Shown here piece after piece: positions 36,201 to 51,200 of a stretch of 64,000 nt of DNA. The translations under genes were made by a program, and so were the position numbers. The notes beneath the pieces were generated by a model, which saw nothing but the letters and a program-made list of their open reading frames with translations, did no database searches and was not told the origin of the DNA. The first letter of the stretch is position 1. Each line of letters opens with the position of its first letter. Origin of the DNA: Pycnopodia helianthoides (lineage: Eukaryota > Echinodermata > Asteroidea > Forcipulatida > Asteriidae); assembly GCA_032158295.1 (NCBI GenBank), contig CM063246.1, positions 20,660,135-20,724,134 on the forward strand, read 5' to 3'.

Positions 36201-39200
36201 GGGGGTATTCAAAGGTTGTTAATGTGGGTCATTAGTGTCAAGTGTACTTTTTTTCTTTTTTGATTATCTTTGGAATTAATTTTAATATTGACCATGTAAC
36301 CTGTGATATTATATGGTTTCAAAAGAGCCATAGAGCCTGGACTTCTTGCAGACATAATTTGTACACAGCTCATGGAGGAACACATACAGTCCCTCTCTCC
36401 ATGGAGGTTGCAATGTCTGATTTTTTATTAACTTCTGATATGAAAAAAAGGGGGCACATCTCAAAACTTGTTCGGTTTAGAATTGTTGAATTTATGTTGA
36501 AATTATAACACAAAATGTAAAGTTTCCTGTATGGCTAGTGTAGTAAGTGTCTTGCCTGCCAAAAAGGCCTTGGAATGTACCTGGGGTCTTTAAACACACA
36601 GAAATGTTGTGCATGCTGTACACACTGTACAGGTTGAAATACTGACAACCTTTATTTGTTCCTTACAATTATATATGTAAGTTTTCTTCAGCACGTACAC
36701 AGAAGCTGATACAACACCCTGTTTTTACAACACATCCATCTGTCAAAGTCTCTTCGTGAGAGATAAAAGAAAATCAATATTGCTGAGGTCTTTCTGTCAT
36801 GGACACTTATATAAGACTGACCGTGAAAAGGTGAAGATTCTGATTCCAGCTCTGTCAAGACAAAAATTAATTTCCACGCGAGTGGTCAACGGCCACACCA
36901 GCGAAAGCTCATTATTTCTGGGCTCTGGACCGAGGCACCTGTAGGAAGAGAGATATCTGTCAGCTCACACAGCGTGAGACGGAACGCTCCGAGACATTTC
37001 CGTGTAGATGTGCAAATTACGAATTAGGCATTGCAAATCACTTTCTAAATTCAAGACGATGAAGGAACTTACACTCTCACCAATTCGCAACCATTCGATT
37101 TACTAACAAACTTTTGTAACCGTCCCTAGAACAACCACATCCTAATATGCGCTATTCCAGTGTCCGCTCCCAAACTCTGGAACTCTTTACTATTAAATAT
37201 CTGCGCTACAGAATCTCTGGACATTTTCAGAAGCACGTTTTTAAACACATTTGTTCGGCATTGCTTATGACTGACTCTATATTTTGTGTTTATCCACTTG
37301 TTTTTTTTTGTTTTTTTTTAGTGTGCAAATCTCTCTTTAAGTGCTCTTAATCACATCCCCTGTATACTTTATTAATCTAAGCATCTTGTAGTGTATGCTT
37401 TTTCTTAAATTTCATTTTATTCCAGCACCTCGGAAAATGTTTGTTGATAGACAGATGGCGCTTTACCAATTTTTGTATTGGTATTATAAAACATGATAAA
37501 TTATTAATTTTTTGTTCCATGAAATGTTCCTCTCAGTTACAATGCTCATAGAATGTAAATGATTTAGAAACGCTTTCGGTCAAAATGCCTTATTATGGTT
37601 TGTTAATAATACTTTTTTTCCCTCAGACTTGGGTATATGGGTCTCTTTGATGGTAAATGTAAGCGCTCGTGGCCCAAGTTTTTGTCAGAAAAGTTACCCG
37701 GGTCTCGGTTAAACTTCTGTGACCAAAATTACGCTACATCACTGCTTGAACCGTTTGTTTAGATGTGCCTGCACATATAATAGAATCATTAACTCACAAA
37801 ACGCACTGTGAGCAACAGCTGCTTCGAAAGAACATTAAATATTAGGCTGTCATATAAAAATGCACTTTTGAGCTGCGATAAGCAAGGTGGGTTTGGGGAA
37901 CAAAAAAACCATGTTGCTTGGTTTGTGTTTCTTTATCCAGGACAACCATGGTCTGTATATTCCAATGGTTCAAATGAGAAAATGGCAAATGTTGTTGGAG
38001 AAAAAATAGGGCAAGAGGGAAATTGCCTTTGGGGGGTTTGAAGCTATTAACCCCCTGTAGTTTATCGGAGAGTCCGACCTCTTAAAAGTCAGATACTACT
38101 GTAGTGTAGCTTTGGTGATCAGACAAATAAATTGACAGCTCACACTCACAGGTCTCGAAGCACCGAGCAAACCATAGAGAAAGGTGTCAGTTCCATGGCT
38201 GACCCCTTGCTCTTGGTATAGATGGTTTGCTGTTGTGCCTATTTCCTCAAACCAGTGCCCATTACCAGGGAAACATTGTTAAGAATAATTGTTTCATACC
38301 TGAACCCGCGAGGTCTAAAGCCAGTTCTGGTACTCATTATTACCAATTAGGCACCTCTGTGAGGGAAAGGTAAGTTCCAACTGGAACACTTCAAGGGGCA
38401 AGAGGAGGCAATTGCATCCACGAAGTACCAGGTCTGGGAGCATCAAATACTTGGAGTTGTGGTGGCGCTTCAAAAACATCAAAGTTGTGCGTGCCTCTTG
38501 AAGCCAAATCCAATCCAGTTGGGTTAATCCCTTCCTGGGGCCAACCTGAAGCGGAGACAGGGGCCCTGTTCCCCCCCCCCCCCCCCCGAGGGGGGCTTGG
38601 CAAAGTGCCCTGTGTGAGGATTATCTCCACTTCCAGTAGACCTCTTGATTATGTTTTTTTTTTTTTAATTTTTTGGTAGGATGATTAAATAGAAAATTTC
38701 TTCAACACAGAAAGAAAACAAACTGCCAGAGGTTTTATTCAAGGTTGACTCTTTGAATATTTTTGTAAACAGTCTCTGGCAGAAGATGGGTCTCATTCAG
38801 TGAGGAAAATTATGGAAAGTATGGAAAAAAAACTGCATGGGTAAAATTCAGTCTGTGAAGAAGAAAATCAAATTAGTGCATCATTTCATGTTGAATAAGT
38901 CTGGTTAAAAATCCCAAACTGGAACAATTTGCGTAAGTTTCCACTGGTTTATAGTGAATTTAATCAGAAATATGCATGAAGAATAATGTTTACACCTCTT
39001 TTTGTCGGTGCTTTTTGGTTATTATTCCAGATAATTTGGGTCACCCACATTACACATTTGATTAGGGTTGTTGGCATCTGTGTTACATTGATTCTGCAAA
39101 TTTCATGCAGCTGTTTGAAGGGAAAACCCTTGTGTTGAGAATGGAAAAGCTGTTTTGAATTTTTAACTTTTTATTTACTGAATTTGACTTGGATGTGTGG

Positions 39201-42200
39201 CAAATTTAGTCACCCTGTATTGCATGTACCCTTTGTCAGTCGTACCATCCATGCTTTTAAGTGCGCTTTGAAAAACACACATTATTAGTTTGTTAAAATT
39301 GTGCGGTTCTGCTATGCCCAATTAAGTCGAAATGCAAATGTATACGCGGGATACGATTTTCAAGATGAATGCTTCAGCTCATCCGTCTTAATGAGTCTAT
39401 TCTTCCCTTGATTATCTCCTAATGATGTAATGGAAATAAAGTACACAAATTGTTCATCTTCTAAAAGAGAACCAATTAAAGGTGCACTGTCGTCGTGATC
39501 ACAGCGAGTCTGTGGCCAGACATTAAATTCTGAAATCTCACCCAGTTACTGCACCCGCGTGCATTTTTAATAACAACAGCGTCCTTTAAAGCTTTTGGTG
39601 TGTGATGTGACGGTCAATGTGCGCAAGTAGTAACTGGGCGAGAGTTTATGTTTCCATGTCCAGCCACAAGCAGACTACAATCACGATGACAGTGCCCCTT
39701 TAAAGCATAATGAGGGAATTATCCAACTGGGGGAATACACAGCCAAAAGTTATGTAAAAGATCACCCTTTTAAGTATTAGTGCTGACAATTCATTACTGA
39801 TTAAAAGGGATGGTCCATAAAACGTATTAGGTTTAGAAAACATTTTATATTTTATTTTGAAGCCACTTAAGGAAGAAGACTTTATCATTCCAGTCATCAT
39901 CCCGCTGGAGGAGCTGCATGCAGGTACTGGAAGCACCACTGTTTTGATTTCAAGACATTTTCTGTGCCACTGCGTGGTATTTTTTTTTGGGGGGGGGAAC
40001 ATTTTGGAGTTTCCGGAGTAATTATGTTCCTTTGAAAAAAATCATTGTCACAATGAAACCCTGACTTGACAAAGGAAATACAGCAAAGGTTCTCATACGA
40101 TAATAAGCTCAGGGACTTGTTGTTCTCTTGTGAGAAAGTAATTATGATTAGCGCTCACTGCGAATCGCAATACTTCGGTTGTAAACCACGGTCGATAATT
40201 TGCCATTGTACGCTGGAGTCTCCTGAAATATCCGGACTTGTCTGCCATTGAGCAATATTTTTAATGATAAACAATAAATGCAACCTGTCCATTCTTGTAT
40301 GCCACATTTGCATAACAAAAGGACAAAGGTCTGGTATTAGGAAACAGGGAGGTTACGAGATTCAATTCCAGTGCCTTCTGTCCCTCTTTGTACAGGGAAA
40401 AGGGAAGTGTAGCATGGTAGGTTCATGCCTGCCTCCGTTGCCACACATATTCACGCCAGCTGTCCGACTGACTGCAAAAAAATTGAGGGTGCTCCAAAAT
40501 TGTTCCAGGCAGGAAAAAATCGTCCGCAGTAAGCGAGTTTAGAAAAGTTTGGTGTATATATACGCATCATCGGATGTGAAGTGGGTTAAGTTGGTAGACC
40601 ATTCATTGTAGGCTGGCTATTCTAGGACGTGTTCGTTGAGCACCAGTGGACCATGGACAGCTCTTGATTGAACTGTGGTCAGTTCTTGGATGGCAGCCCC
40701 ATCCCTTGAGTTGGACATGGTTCAGGTGGCTAGTCTGGTGCATTTTAAGGCTCACAAAAAATCACCGGGTTGGATAGGACATTATACAGTAGTTGCAGGT
40801 CCCAAACCCACGTACTTACCCTAGTGCTATTGCATAAGTAATTTGGGAGAAATAAAACCCTGCTAAACATATATGTACAGTACATCTGATCTATAAATGT
40901 TTGCATTGTGTTCCTCCGTTTGTCCAAAAATGCCAAACCCAGTTCACCGATTTGTTTGAAATGTTCTTACCGTAAAATGTCTCCCTCAATGTCCACATTT
41001 CTTGATCACCTGATGAAGCTACCTCAAAGCAACCTGTGGAGAAAATCATAGAGCAAAGGGAAAACAAAATCAACAATATTGCTCATTCTATATAATTTCT
41101 CAACCAGTGGGCAGGCCTGGAATTACACGGAGGCCACGAAGGCCATGGCCTCCTTGCCCTGCTCTTGGCCTTGGTGCCCCTTCAAAAGTTGCCCATAGAC
41201 TTTAAGATTTTCCAATGGTAGTGCCCTTTGTAAAACGGAAACACCCTTGCCCTCTCAAAGATGAAAATCCAGGGGGAAAAGAAACCTCACTAATATTTTG
41301 TAAATAGTTGTTTTCTCCCTTGGGATTTTTGGAGGGAGGGCTGACAATATGCAAAATTTTGTCTTAGTAATCCAAACTTTGTTTTCCTCAATGTTATTAG
41401 CACTGAGCTTGATTTCAGTGATTTCATCCTTTTTGGTTAATTCTTGAATCATGTAAGTGCATTTTTAGAACTCCCCCTTAATGGAAAAAAGGACAACATT
41501 AATGCACTGTTAATGTTGAAGATTACCACAATAACTATCGAATAATTTGTCAAAATGGGCAACAAAATTGTCACTTCAGGCAAAAACATTCCCATACAAT
41601 CAAAAAGGCCGGTACGTTTGCAAGTTCTCTTTCAAAATTTATGTATTTGTTTATTTATATAAACTTGTTCATACACGGAAGCCCATTCAAGCAAAGTTGT
41701 TTTTCAAGGGACTGTGTTGCATGAAAACATCTCAAAATACACAGAGTAAAATAAGAAATACTGTCAAACGATTATTTAAAAAAAGGTTCATGTTCTGCAG
41801 AAGAGGGTGCCTCATTTTAGCGAGACACTTTTGTGGCTAATATTGTTTCCCAAAATGACCCAAATAATCTGCGAATAGCTTTATCTTTCAAGTGTCACAT
41901 ATATGCATACATTGATCCACTCTGACATTTGGCAAATCTATTGGCCGGTTGTTAACTGTATAAGCGCATCCTTTTACCGAAACATTCCCCATCCAGTTTG
42001 AGATATTATCAAGAAAATTACACTCTCTTTCTCTCTTCTCCCCTCTTTTTTTTCCAGAATACTGTCTGCTAGACAGATTTAACACCCCGGTAAATAAATT
42101 TCATTTGGTAGGGGTGGGAGAGGCTATGCGAAAACATGGCATTTTACATGAGTCGTCGCTAAACACAGTGTAAAGGTTTAATTGCATTACAAGTCATGGT

Positions 42201-45200
42201 CTTGAATCTTTTAAGAGTGTGGGCTGATTGTGGCAAGGCCAAACTCAATTGTCTGTGTCTTTACGTGTCTTTACAAGAGAATCTTCTACGAGTTCTCTCC
42301 GTATGCTTTTGGAAGAGTTATTAATTCCAGTTTCAGTTCATTTTTATGGTAATTTTTTTAACATTAGCCACTGCTTTCAAGCCAACACCATGCTCTGTCG
42401 TAGTATCCGAGCGGCTGACTTTTATCTGATTAATTTATCAACATTTATAAATAATGTATGAAGAAAAAAAGCACCGATTTAAAAAATTGATCGCAAAGTC
42501 ACTTCTCAAATTCATGTCTTTCCTTTCCTGTGCAAAATACGGTGTGTACAATAATAACTGCTGTTCCAGTGATAGCATGGTGGGTGCTTTACCCACCAGT
42601 GATAGCATGGTGGGTGCTTTACCCACCAGTGATAGCATGGCGGGTGCTTTACCCACCAGTGATAGCATGGTGGGTGCTTTACCCACCAGTGATCGCATGG
42701 CGGGTGCTTTACCCACCAGTGATAGCATGGCGGGTGCTTTACCCACCAGTGATAGCATGGGGGTGCTTTACCCACCAGGATAGCATGGCGGGTGCTTTAC
42801 CCACCAGTGATAGCATGGCGGGTGCTTTACCCACCAGTGATAGCATGGGGGTGCTTTACCCACCAGTGATAGCATGGTGGGTGCTTTACCCACCAGTGAT
42901 AGCATGGTGGGTGCTTTACTCACCAGTGATAGCATGGTGGGTGCTTTACCCACCAGTGATAGCATGGTGGGTGCTTTACCCACCAGGGATAGCATGGCGG
43001 GTGCTTTACCCACCAGTGATAGCATGGCGGGTGCTTTACCCACCAGTGATAGCATGGTGGGTGCTTTACCCACCAGTGATAGCATGGTGGGTGCTTTACC
43101 CACCAGTGATAGCATGGTGGGTGCTTTACTCACCAGTGATAGCATGGTGGGTGCTTTACCCACCAGTGATAGCATGGCGGGTGCTTTACCCACCAGTGAT
43201 AGCATGGCGGGTGCTTTACCCACCAGTGATAGCATGGTGGGTGCTTTACCCACCAGTGATAGCATGGTGGGTGCTTTACCCACCAGTGATAGCATGGCGG
43301 GTGCTTTACCCACCAGTGATAGCATGGGGGTGCTTTACCACCAGTGATAGCATGGGGGTGCTTTACCCACCAGTGATAGCATGGTCGGGTGCTTTACCCA
43401 CCAGTGATAGCATGGCGGGTGCTTTACCCACCAGTGATAGCATGGCGGGTGCTTTACCCACCAGTGATAGCATGGGGGTGCTTTACCCACCAGTGATAGC
43501 ATGGTGGGTGCTTTACCCACCAGTGATAGCATGGGGGTGCTTTACCACCAGTGATAGCATGGGGGTGCTTTACCCACCAGTGATAGCATGGTGGGTGCTT
43601 TACCCACCAGGATAGCATGGCGGGTGCTTTACCCACCAGTGATAGCATGGCGGGTGCTTTACCCACCAGTGATAGCATGGTGGGTGCTTTACCCACCAGT
43701 GATAGCATGGTGGGTGCTTTACCCACCAGTGATAGCATGGTGGGTGCTTTACTCACCAGTGATAGCATGGTGGGTGCTTTACCCACCAGTGATAGCATGG
43801 TGGGTGCTTTACCCACCAGTGATAGCATGGTGGTGCCTTACTCACCAGTGATCTTGCTCCATCCTCATGGAAATCATGACAAAGGGAAACAAACTGATAC
43901 GAAATTGATTTAAGGTTGTGATTAATTGTAATGAAAAAATCGTTTGTTGCTATTACATTCCATAATGTTTATTTCTATTTCTACTACCTGTTTTGCAAGA
44001 CATAATACTTTTATATAATAATTGTTTAAAGATACATTTACCTGATACACTTTCAACACATTGGGTGCATCAATCTTGTTGTGAAACACTCAAACACTGC
44101 TATACTTTTGAATTATTTTAATATAACAAGTAATGTTGCCTAGAATTGTGCACAGTGTTCAGTCATCACTTTCCTCAAGATAAGTAAAAGTTGTGAAGCA
44201 CTGCCATTGTTACTTTCGCTGTGTCTGAATCAAGCAACTTCGGCTACAGCTATGGCCATTGGCAGTATAGCAACAACATTGAAGAATTGCCTTTTTCAGC
44301 ATTCCAGCCATAGCCACTGCCGAAGCCTTTGCCTGACCTGGGCCCAATTTCATAAAGCTGCTTAAGCACAAAGAGTAGCTAAGCACAACAAAATTATGCT
44401 TACCAGACTGAGGTCACCAGCCAAACTAATGTAGCATGTCACATGTATAATCTGTGACTGGTATCCTGCTTATTTTTGCTTAGTAGAAAATTCTTAAGCA
44501 CTATTTTCTGCTGAAGCAGTTCTATGAAACTGGAGTCTGTACTCAACTTTAAACCAATGAACTGTTGATAACTGCTACCCATGGTCATGTCAAATTGTTG
44601 GCAAATAATGGACACTGAGTCTTTTGTGAGCTTACACAATGTTTTACACATGTTATCAGCTCTCCTAAACAAGGATACAGCTCGGTCATTTCAATGTCAT
44701 CCATTGTTTCTTTGTGGGGACTGCAACACGTTTTTTCGCATCATGCCCCATTAGGCCTTTAGAAGTCAATTTTCGTGTGATATCTTTCAGCAGGGGGTGG
44801 AATTACATCTCGAGAAAGTGCAATCAAGATAGAGGGCAGGCAAGCTGAAACTGAGTGTTTGTTTGTTGTTGAACTAAAATTGTGAACTTCAGAGGTGAAG
44901 TTCGATGAACTCTTTATAATCAAAAGTTTCAGTCATTTGCTGAGGTGCATGGAGCTTGGGGAAAAAAGTTGTGTGCTCTGTCTAGTTTATGATCTCCCAA
45001 GTTAAATGAGAAACACACCCTGAAGTACCTATTCATTGAAAATAGACATACAGGTTGAATGGTTTCTGACTGGCAATCTCGAACAAAGATATTTACAAAA
45101 TAGGGAGACCACCAACAGAGGGCTAGATAGCTCAGTGGGTAGAGCGCCGGTGCCTTAATACGGAGGTTGCAGGTTCAAATCCCGCTCTAGTAATTTGTTC

Positions 45201-48200
45201 TTTGTTCAACTCCAAAATGGGACTGCTCATTGCTATCCAAAAAGAAACTGACTTGGCGGAGCCAGCTGTATGGGGTGAGGGGTGTTTTTTTTTTTATCAT
45301 TTGTCCCTGCAAACCTTCATTGATGTGACCTTCAATGGCTCTCCTCCCACTCAATGCACTGTTACCAAAGCAAGACAGAAAGGAAAACAAATCTGATCCC
45401 ATATAGCAGAGTCATTCCTTTTTTGCAAAGTCATTATTAAAGTGAAATATCCATTGCTATTTAATGTGCAGTATTCTGACGGCTGGTTTTCTCTATTTTC
45501 CTGTATTTCTGTGCCATAGTAAACTGAAAAACACAGCTAACAAACATTCATGCCCAAGGTACTATCCTATCTATTGTTTAATTCTCAAGCTACATGTAGG
45601 CAATAGAAGATTGACTTTAACACACTTCCTGTCCGGCTTAATTCATTCCCCTTGAAGGATGTTGCATTTTCTTGAGCCCATGGTATGTAACCCTGTGTCT
45701 ATTTTCACTTCTTGTACAAGGGAGAATACATCATTCCATTTATTTCTTGCATCTTCTGTGGTAGGACCGATGTATCCTTGTTGCTTGTCACCGCTGCATA
45801 TTGGCTTTAGGCCTAATTCGTACGATTTATTTGCGTTGCACTAGTATTGCAAGATTACTTGGCCATTCTGGCAGATTTGTACAGCTACCCACTGTAATGC
45901 TCATAATAGATCAATCCATTCTCCGAGCAGAATGAAACAATTCATAATTTGGGGGATAATTAAGCGGCCTTCACGTGGGCTGAAGCAAGCAGAAAAAAAA
46001 AACATCCTTTGTTGAGGTATTCTCGGGATTGCTTTTTTATTTGTGCTTTAAAAGCCAATAACTAAGTTGTGGGCCTCGCTTGTCCTCACGTGGTCATGAC
46101 AGTCAATCTTCATTGCAAGTTAGGACTTGTCCTGTTGCAAATTTTCTTCATGTATTGTTCATGCAAGCGCACATCACCGCATTACTTATTTTTTTTCCTC
46201 TCTCCGATATGATGCAAGGAAAACTCAGTGTACACTGTATAGAGGGCCCGAGGCTGGCATGCGGGACTTTATGTATGAGGCGCATCCATGTCAGCCGTAT
46301 GAGTGTCTGGGTAGTCTCGATGGCCACCCTGTGTTTATCATTCATTTATTTTGTAAGGATTTCTCTCTGACATAAATGAATGAATAATGTAGAATGAACA
46401 AAAAAGGTTTCTCGTGGAAGTGAACAATTCAAAATCCTTGCGTAAAATTTTTGGCCAATTGTAACCAGTGTCATAACTAAGGCCCCCCCCCCCTCCCCCC
46501 CGCAAGTGATATCCATTTGCCCCTCCCACCCCAAATCTCATTTCAATACTCGGGACTTTTGAGATAAAAGATTACCAGATAAAATGTTCCAATTTTATGA
46601 GCTTTTATGTAGTCGTTTCAATATTTTAAACACTATTTCTCTATTTATGCGCAGTCAACTTTAATTTTTTACCCTCCCCACCAGATTATCTTATAAAATA
46701 ATAGTAAAGGGCATAACAAGAGTGCTGAAAAAAGGGTTGTTTTTATAAAAATGCAAACAGAAACTACAGTTGGCCAGAAGTGTTGTACCAAGCACCTTTA
46801 AAAAAAAAAGGGTGCATCCGCTTGTGCCCCTCCAAAAATGTCACCCTAGTTTTATCGCCGGATTTAAACTCTCTACTGTCCAAATCCCGGCATTAAACCA
46901 TTGTCGCTGCAGGCCTGCTGTGACAAGTACATGTACAGTACAACCCTGGAGTGTTCATAATTTTAATAACCCTATTGAGAATGTACTGGTGCCCTTTTGT
47001 GTGCACTTTTCTGCATGGGTTTTTCCCCCATTTTTCTCAGAATCCACAAACATTGATCTATACAATGTATAGGTTGCAATACTTAAATCGTCCATCTTTA
47101 CGGGGCAATTTGGAACACACACAGTCATGCATTTCACATGAGAACAGCGTGCAGAATGCGCGCATTTCACAAAACTCATTGCACTATTGGTTAGTGCACA
47201 ACGCGCTGCATTAATAGTTTGAGCACTTGACGCGTGTGCGAGCCAAAATGCAATTCGCCCATAAAGATGGCATCTATTGGGAACTATCTATTATTATTAT
47301 TATTATGGTTTATTGAAAAAACTGCTCATTGCAGCCTACCGGCTGAATTTCAAAACAGTTTTACATTAAAAATATAAGGAATACCAAAAGTTTCTTTTTT
47401 TTAAGTGAACAGTTTAAAAATGAAGAATGAATCGAACAAAGAAGCATTTAGGAAATCAAGAAACATACAAAGCACATACAAGAAATAGCACAGTAAAACA
47501 CACACTCATCCAGGGGGACTTACAAAGTGGTTTTTCCAGATGGCTCCTACACTTGCGCAACGTATTTTGAAATTGTATGCTGAAATTAAAAGTACAACAT
47601 GTTACAAAGGTCGAGTCTGTTTGGAACTTGTGACCGAATTCGTTTTTGTAAATAAGCATCACACATCATTGAAGGGACTGTTAATTGCATGGTCTTTGCC
47701 CTTTGTGTATTTTCTCTCGTTTTACATACAAACTACAAAAAACTGCACGCCTATTAAAAATTACAGACCCTAGTCAAAATCCCCTCAAAGCAGTCGTGCT
47801 GGCTAGCTCAGTGTTAAAATCCCTATTAATAGGCAGGATATACATTTGGTAATTGTCAAAGACTGATATCCTCACTTGGTGTATCCTAACATATACATAA
47901 AATAACAAACCTGTAAAAGTTTTGGCTCAATTGGTTATCGAAGTGGCAAGAGAATAATGAAAGAAAAAACACCCTTGTTTCGTAGAATTGTGTGCTTTCA
48001 AATGCCGGAAAAAAAAGGCTTCATGCCCGTAGCCATTCTCAGATTCCAATATTTTAGTGAGAAATTACCTAGTCTCAAAAACTGCATTACTTCAGAGGCA
48101 ATCATTTCTCACAATGTTTTATACAATCAGCAGCTCTCAGGTGCTCCTTATTCCAAGTAAGTTCTTATGGTAATGTATTTCTTGAGTAAATACCAAAAGT

Positions 48201-51200
48201 ATCCACTGTCTTTAAAACAAGGACGGACTAGCATTAAAAAAAAGCTGACGGATCTGTGAATCACCAAGGTCCCACTTGACCCATGGACTAGTCAAAAGGT
48301 TACACAGTGGAGGAAGAAAATTGGTTAAATCCTAAAGAGGCCTATTGATGTTATTTATCTCTTTCTGGTAATGGAGCCAAGGGATCCTCCAAAGTGACTA
48401 ACATTGTCCTGGAGATGCATGCAGAGTCACAGTTAAAAATGAGCGTGTACATCATTGTAATTCAGATTATTAAGGAGCTGTGTGTTTACTGATCCAATAC
48501 ACATCTTGTTTTTTTTTATGTAACACTCACTCCTCCTAAATGGATATATGCACACGAAGCCTTAAGGGGGTCCAGAGCGTCTCTCCCCAAGTAGTCAGCC
48601 TGTCTGGCTCGGCGTGACGACGGTCAGCGCCGACGACGACGACGATACGCAAACCTCCCAAGTGGTCAATGAGGGCAGCCGGTCCCTTCCTCAGGGCTAC
48701 TTTGGATAAAAGAGCCTTTATCGTTTTTCCGTGCACGTAGTTTTACAGTAGCCAGAGGGTTGTTCATTTTGGTCGTGTCGGATTAGGGATCCTGCAGACG
48801 GATTTATTTTAATAAGGTGATTCTGATTTGAGCTCAGACAGTCCAAGGCAGGATTTTGGTCTTAAAGCTTGACACGCAGTCATCGTTGTACCTTCAAGTT
48901 GAAAAGGCAATGCGCATTGGCTGCTGGATCAACCATCCTGCAAACTGTTGTGTGCCTTATTTATTGCAGTGACCATCAATTTAACAAAAGTGTACAATAC
49001 ATAGTACAGTTTTAAGCAGAAACATATAAAATGTAGGACCTTTGATTTCTTTGACAAAAAAGTACCAAAGAAAACCAACGTCGTTTACTCCATGCAAATC
49101 AACCTGTCCAAGTTTCATCTTATGACACTAAAAAAGAAAAGGGCAGATAGGAGAAGGACAGCTGTGCTTGTTTTCACATTACATTTTGTTTGTTCATTTA
49201 AATCAGGCCTGGAATTACACAGAGGCCATCCACGGAGGCCATGGCCTCGGTTGCCCTCATCTTGGCCTTGGTGCCCCTTCAAAACTTTCCCATAGACTTT
49301 AAGATTTTACAATGGAAGTGCCCTTTACAATTTGAAAATGGCCTTGCCCTCTCCAAGATAAAATTCCAGGCCTGTAATTATACAATTTTCCATTACTTTT
49401 TAAAAAAGGACTTCTACATGTCGGTATTCTCCGGTGTTTCTTGCAGTGGCTGGGAAATGGGGTCTCATAAATCCCAAACTAAAAATTTTTATTTTTTTAA
49501 ATTATTAATAATGACTCAGCACTTTGAGACGCCCGTAGATAAAGCGCTAGATATAAAAACTAAGCCTTTAAACAGTGCTTGTCTGTGGAACATCCATGCA
49601 TATTTGAAGGACTACAGTATATTTATGTAGTCGTCACAATGCACTTGTGACTGTGTGTAATTTCATTATTTGTGTTCGCGTTTGGAGGATCGTAAAACAT
49701 GCAAATGCCAACTTAGTGCACAGTTGGTCGAAAAAATATTTCATAAAATATGTTAATTAAATAGTATTCAGCTGTGCAGGATCCTAGGGATGAAGTGCAT
49801 TGATCAAGTCGCTGTACTTTTTTTTGGTAATAATCTTATTGCGCTTACATTTTCAAAAGACATTTTCTGCTTGATTTTATGCACTGTTTTAAAGACACTG
49901 GACACCTTTGGTAATTGTCAAAGACCAGTCTTCTCACTTGGTGTATCTCAACATATGGGTAAAATAACAAACCTGTAAAAACTCGAGCTCAATTGGTCGT
50001 CGAAGCTGCCAGATAGCTATGAAAGAAAAAACACCCTTGTCACACGAAGTTGTGTGCTTTCAGATGGTTGATTTCGAGACCTCAAATTGTAATTCTGAGG
50101 TCTCGAAATCAAATTCGTGGAAAAATTACTTCTTTCTCGAAAACTATGTCACTTCAGAGGGAGCCGTTTCTCACAATGTTTGTTACTGTCAACCTCTCCC
50201 CATTACTCGTTACCAAGTAAGGTTTTATGCTAATAATTATTTTGAGTAATTACCAAAAGTGTCCACTGCCTTTAAAGAGACAGTCCCCACAGCACGTTTT
50301 GAACCAGGGCTGTTGATGAATTTTTGTAAGCAATAAAATCTCTCAGTTGTAAAAAAAGACTGCCTTGTCGAGGATGTTCGTAAATCCTTCATACCATGAA
50401 TGCATCTAGGTGGATTACGTGAACTTATTCCTCTAGCACCAACTGGGACACGGAGTACTGTGCTCGTGATGTGCACTTAGCACTTTGTACCAATGTGCTT
50501 TCGAAAAGGGCACATTATTGATAAGAGCCAGACAGCTTAAAAACTAAAAGGGTAACCCCTGCAAAACATTAATGAAATCTAGATTTGAAAACACTACATG
50601 TACTGTATACGTGCTTAATCTTAATGTTGCTACAAACAAAATGTAGAGTTTAATGATGTTCCTCAATGATATTGTTACAGATTAAGGTTTGACAATTTAT
50701 TGATATGTCTGTATGGAAAAGAAAAAGATTGTTCATGACAAGTGCAATCTTTCAGGGAACGATGTCGTCCAGCAATATTGCATAGCAGAATATTTAGACT
50801 GAACATGTTTTGTGCACTCTGAATGCTAATAGTGAGTAGCAGAAGAAAACTTATGGGAAGCAACTGGATGCATTTTGCATAGCAGTTTGCTGTGCTAGTG
50901 CTACCTGTATCCAAGGAAAATTGTTCTCTACGTGTATTCGTTTCAGACCTGGGATTTGATTCTGACGGGGCTGGGCCACTTTTCCTGTTGTATAAAGGGC
51001 ACATCCATGAATGGATTACATCATTGGCAGGCCTGGGACTTCATAGAGGCAACCATGCCCCTGGTCATTGCCTTGGTGTCCCTTGAAATGTTCCAGTTGA
51101 ATTATACATACATTTTTCTCCTTGAAGTGCCCTTTGTCAAGAAGAAACTGCCCTGCCCTTTCAAGAACGGAGTATGAGGCCTGTATTGGTGTCAATGCTG

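Noticed and set aside
42530..43615. 361-codon open frame and several others on both strands
   Set aside because: They are by-products of the stop-free 30-bp minisatellite; frames are open in parallel on both strands and shift where units are shortened.
42566..43849. Possible CRISPR array
   Set aside because: Units are contiguous with no unique spacers, and the context is an animal intron.
45120..45190. Functional tRNA gene
   Set aside because: Stems pair poorly and the flanks are repeated around the second copy, so it is part of a dispersed repeat.
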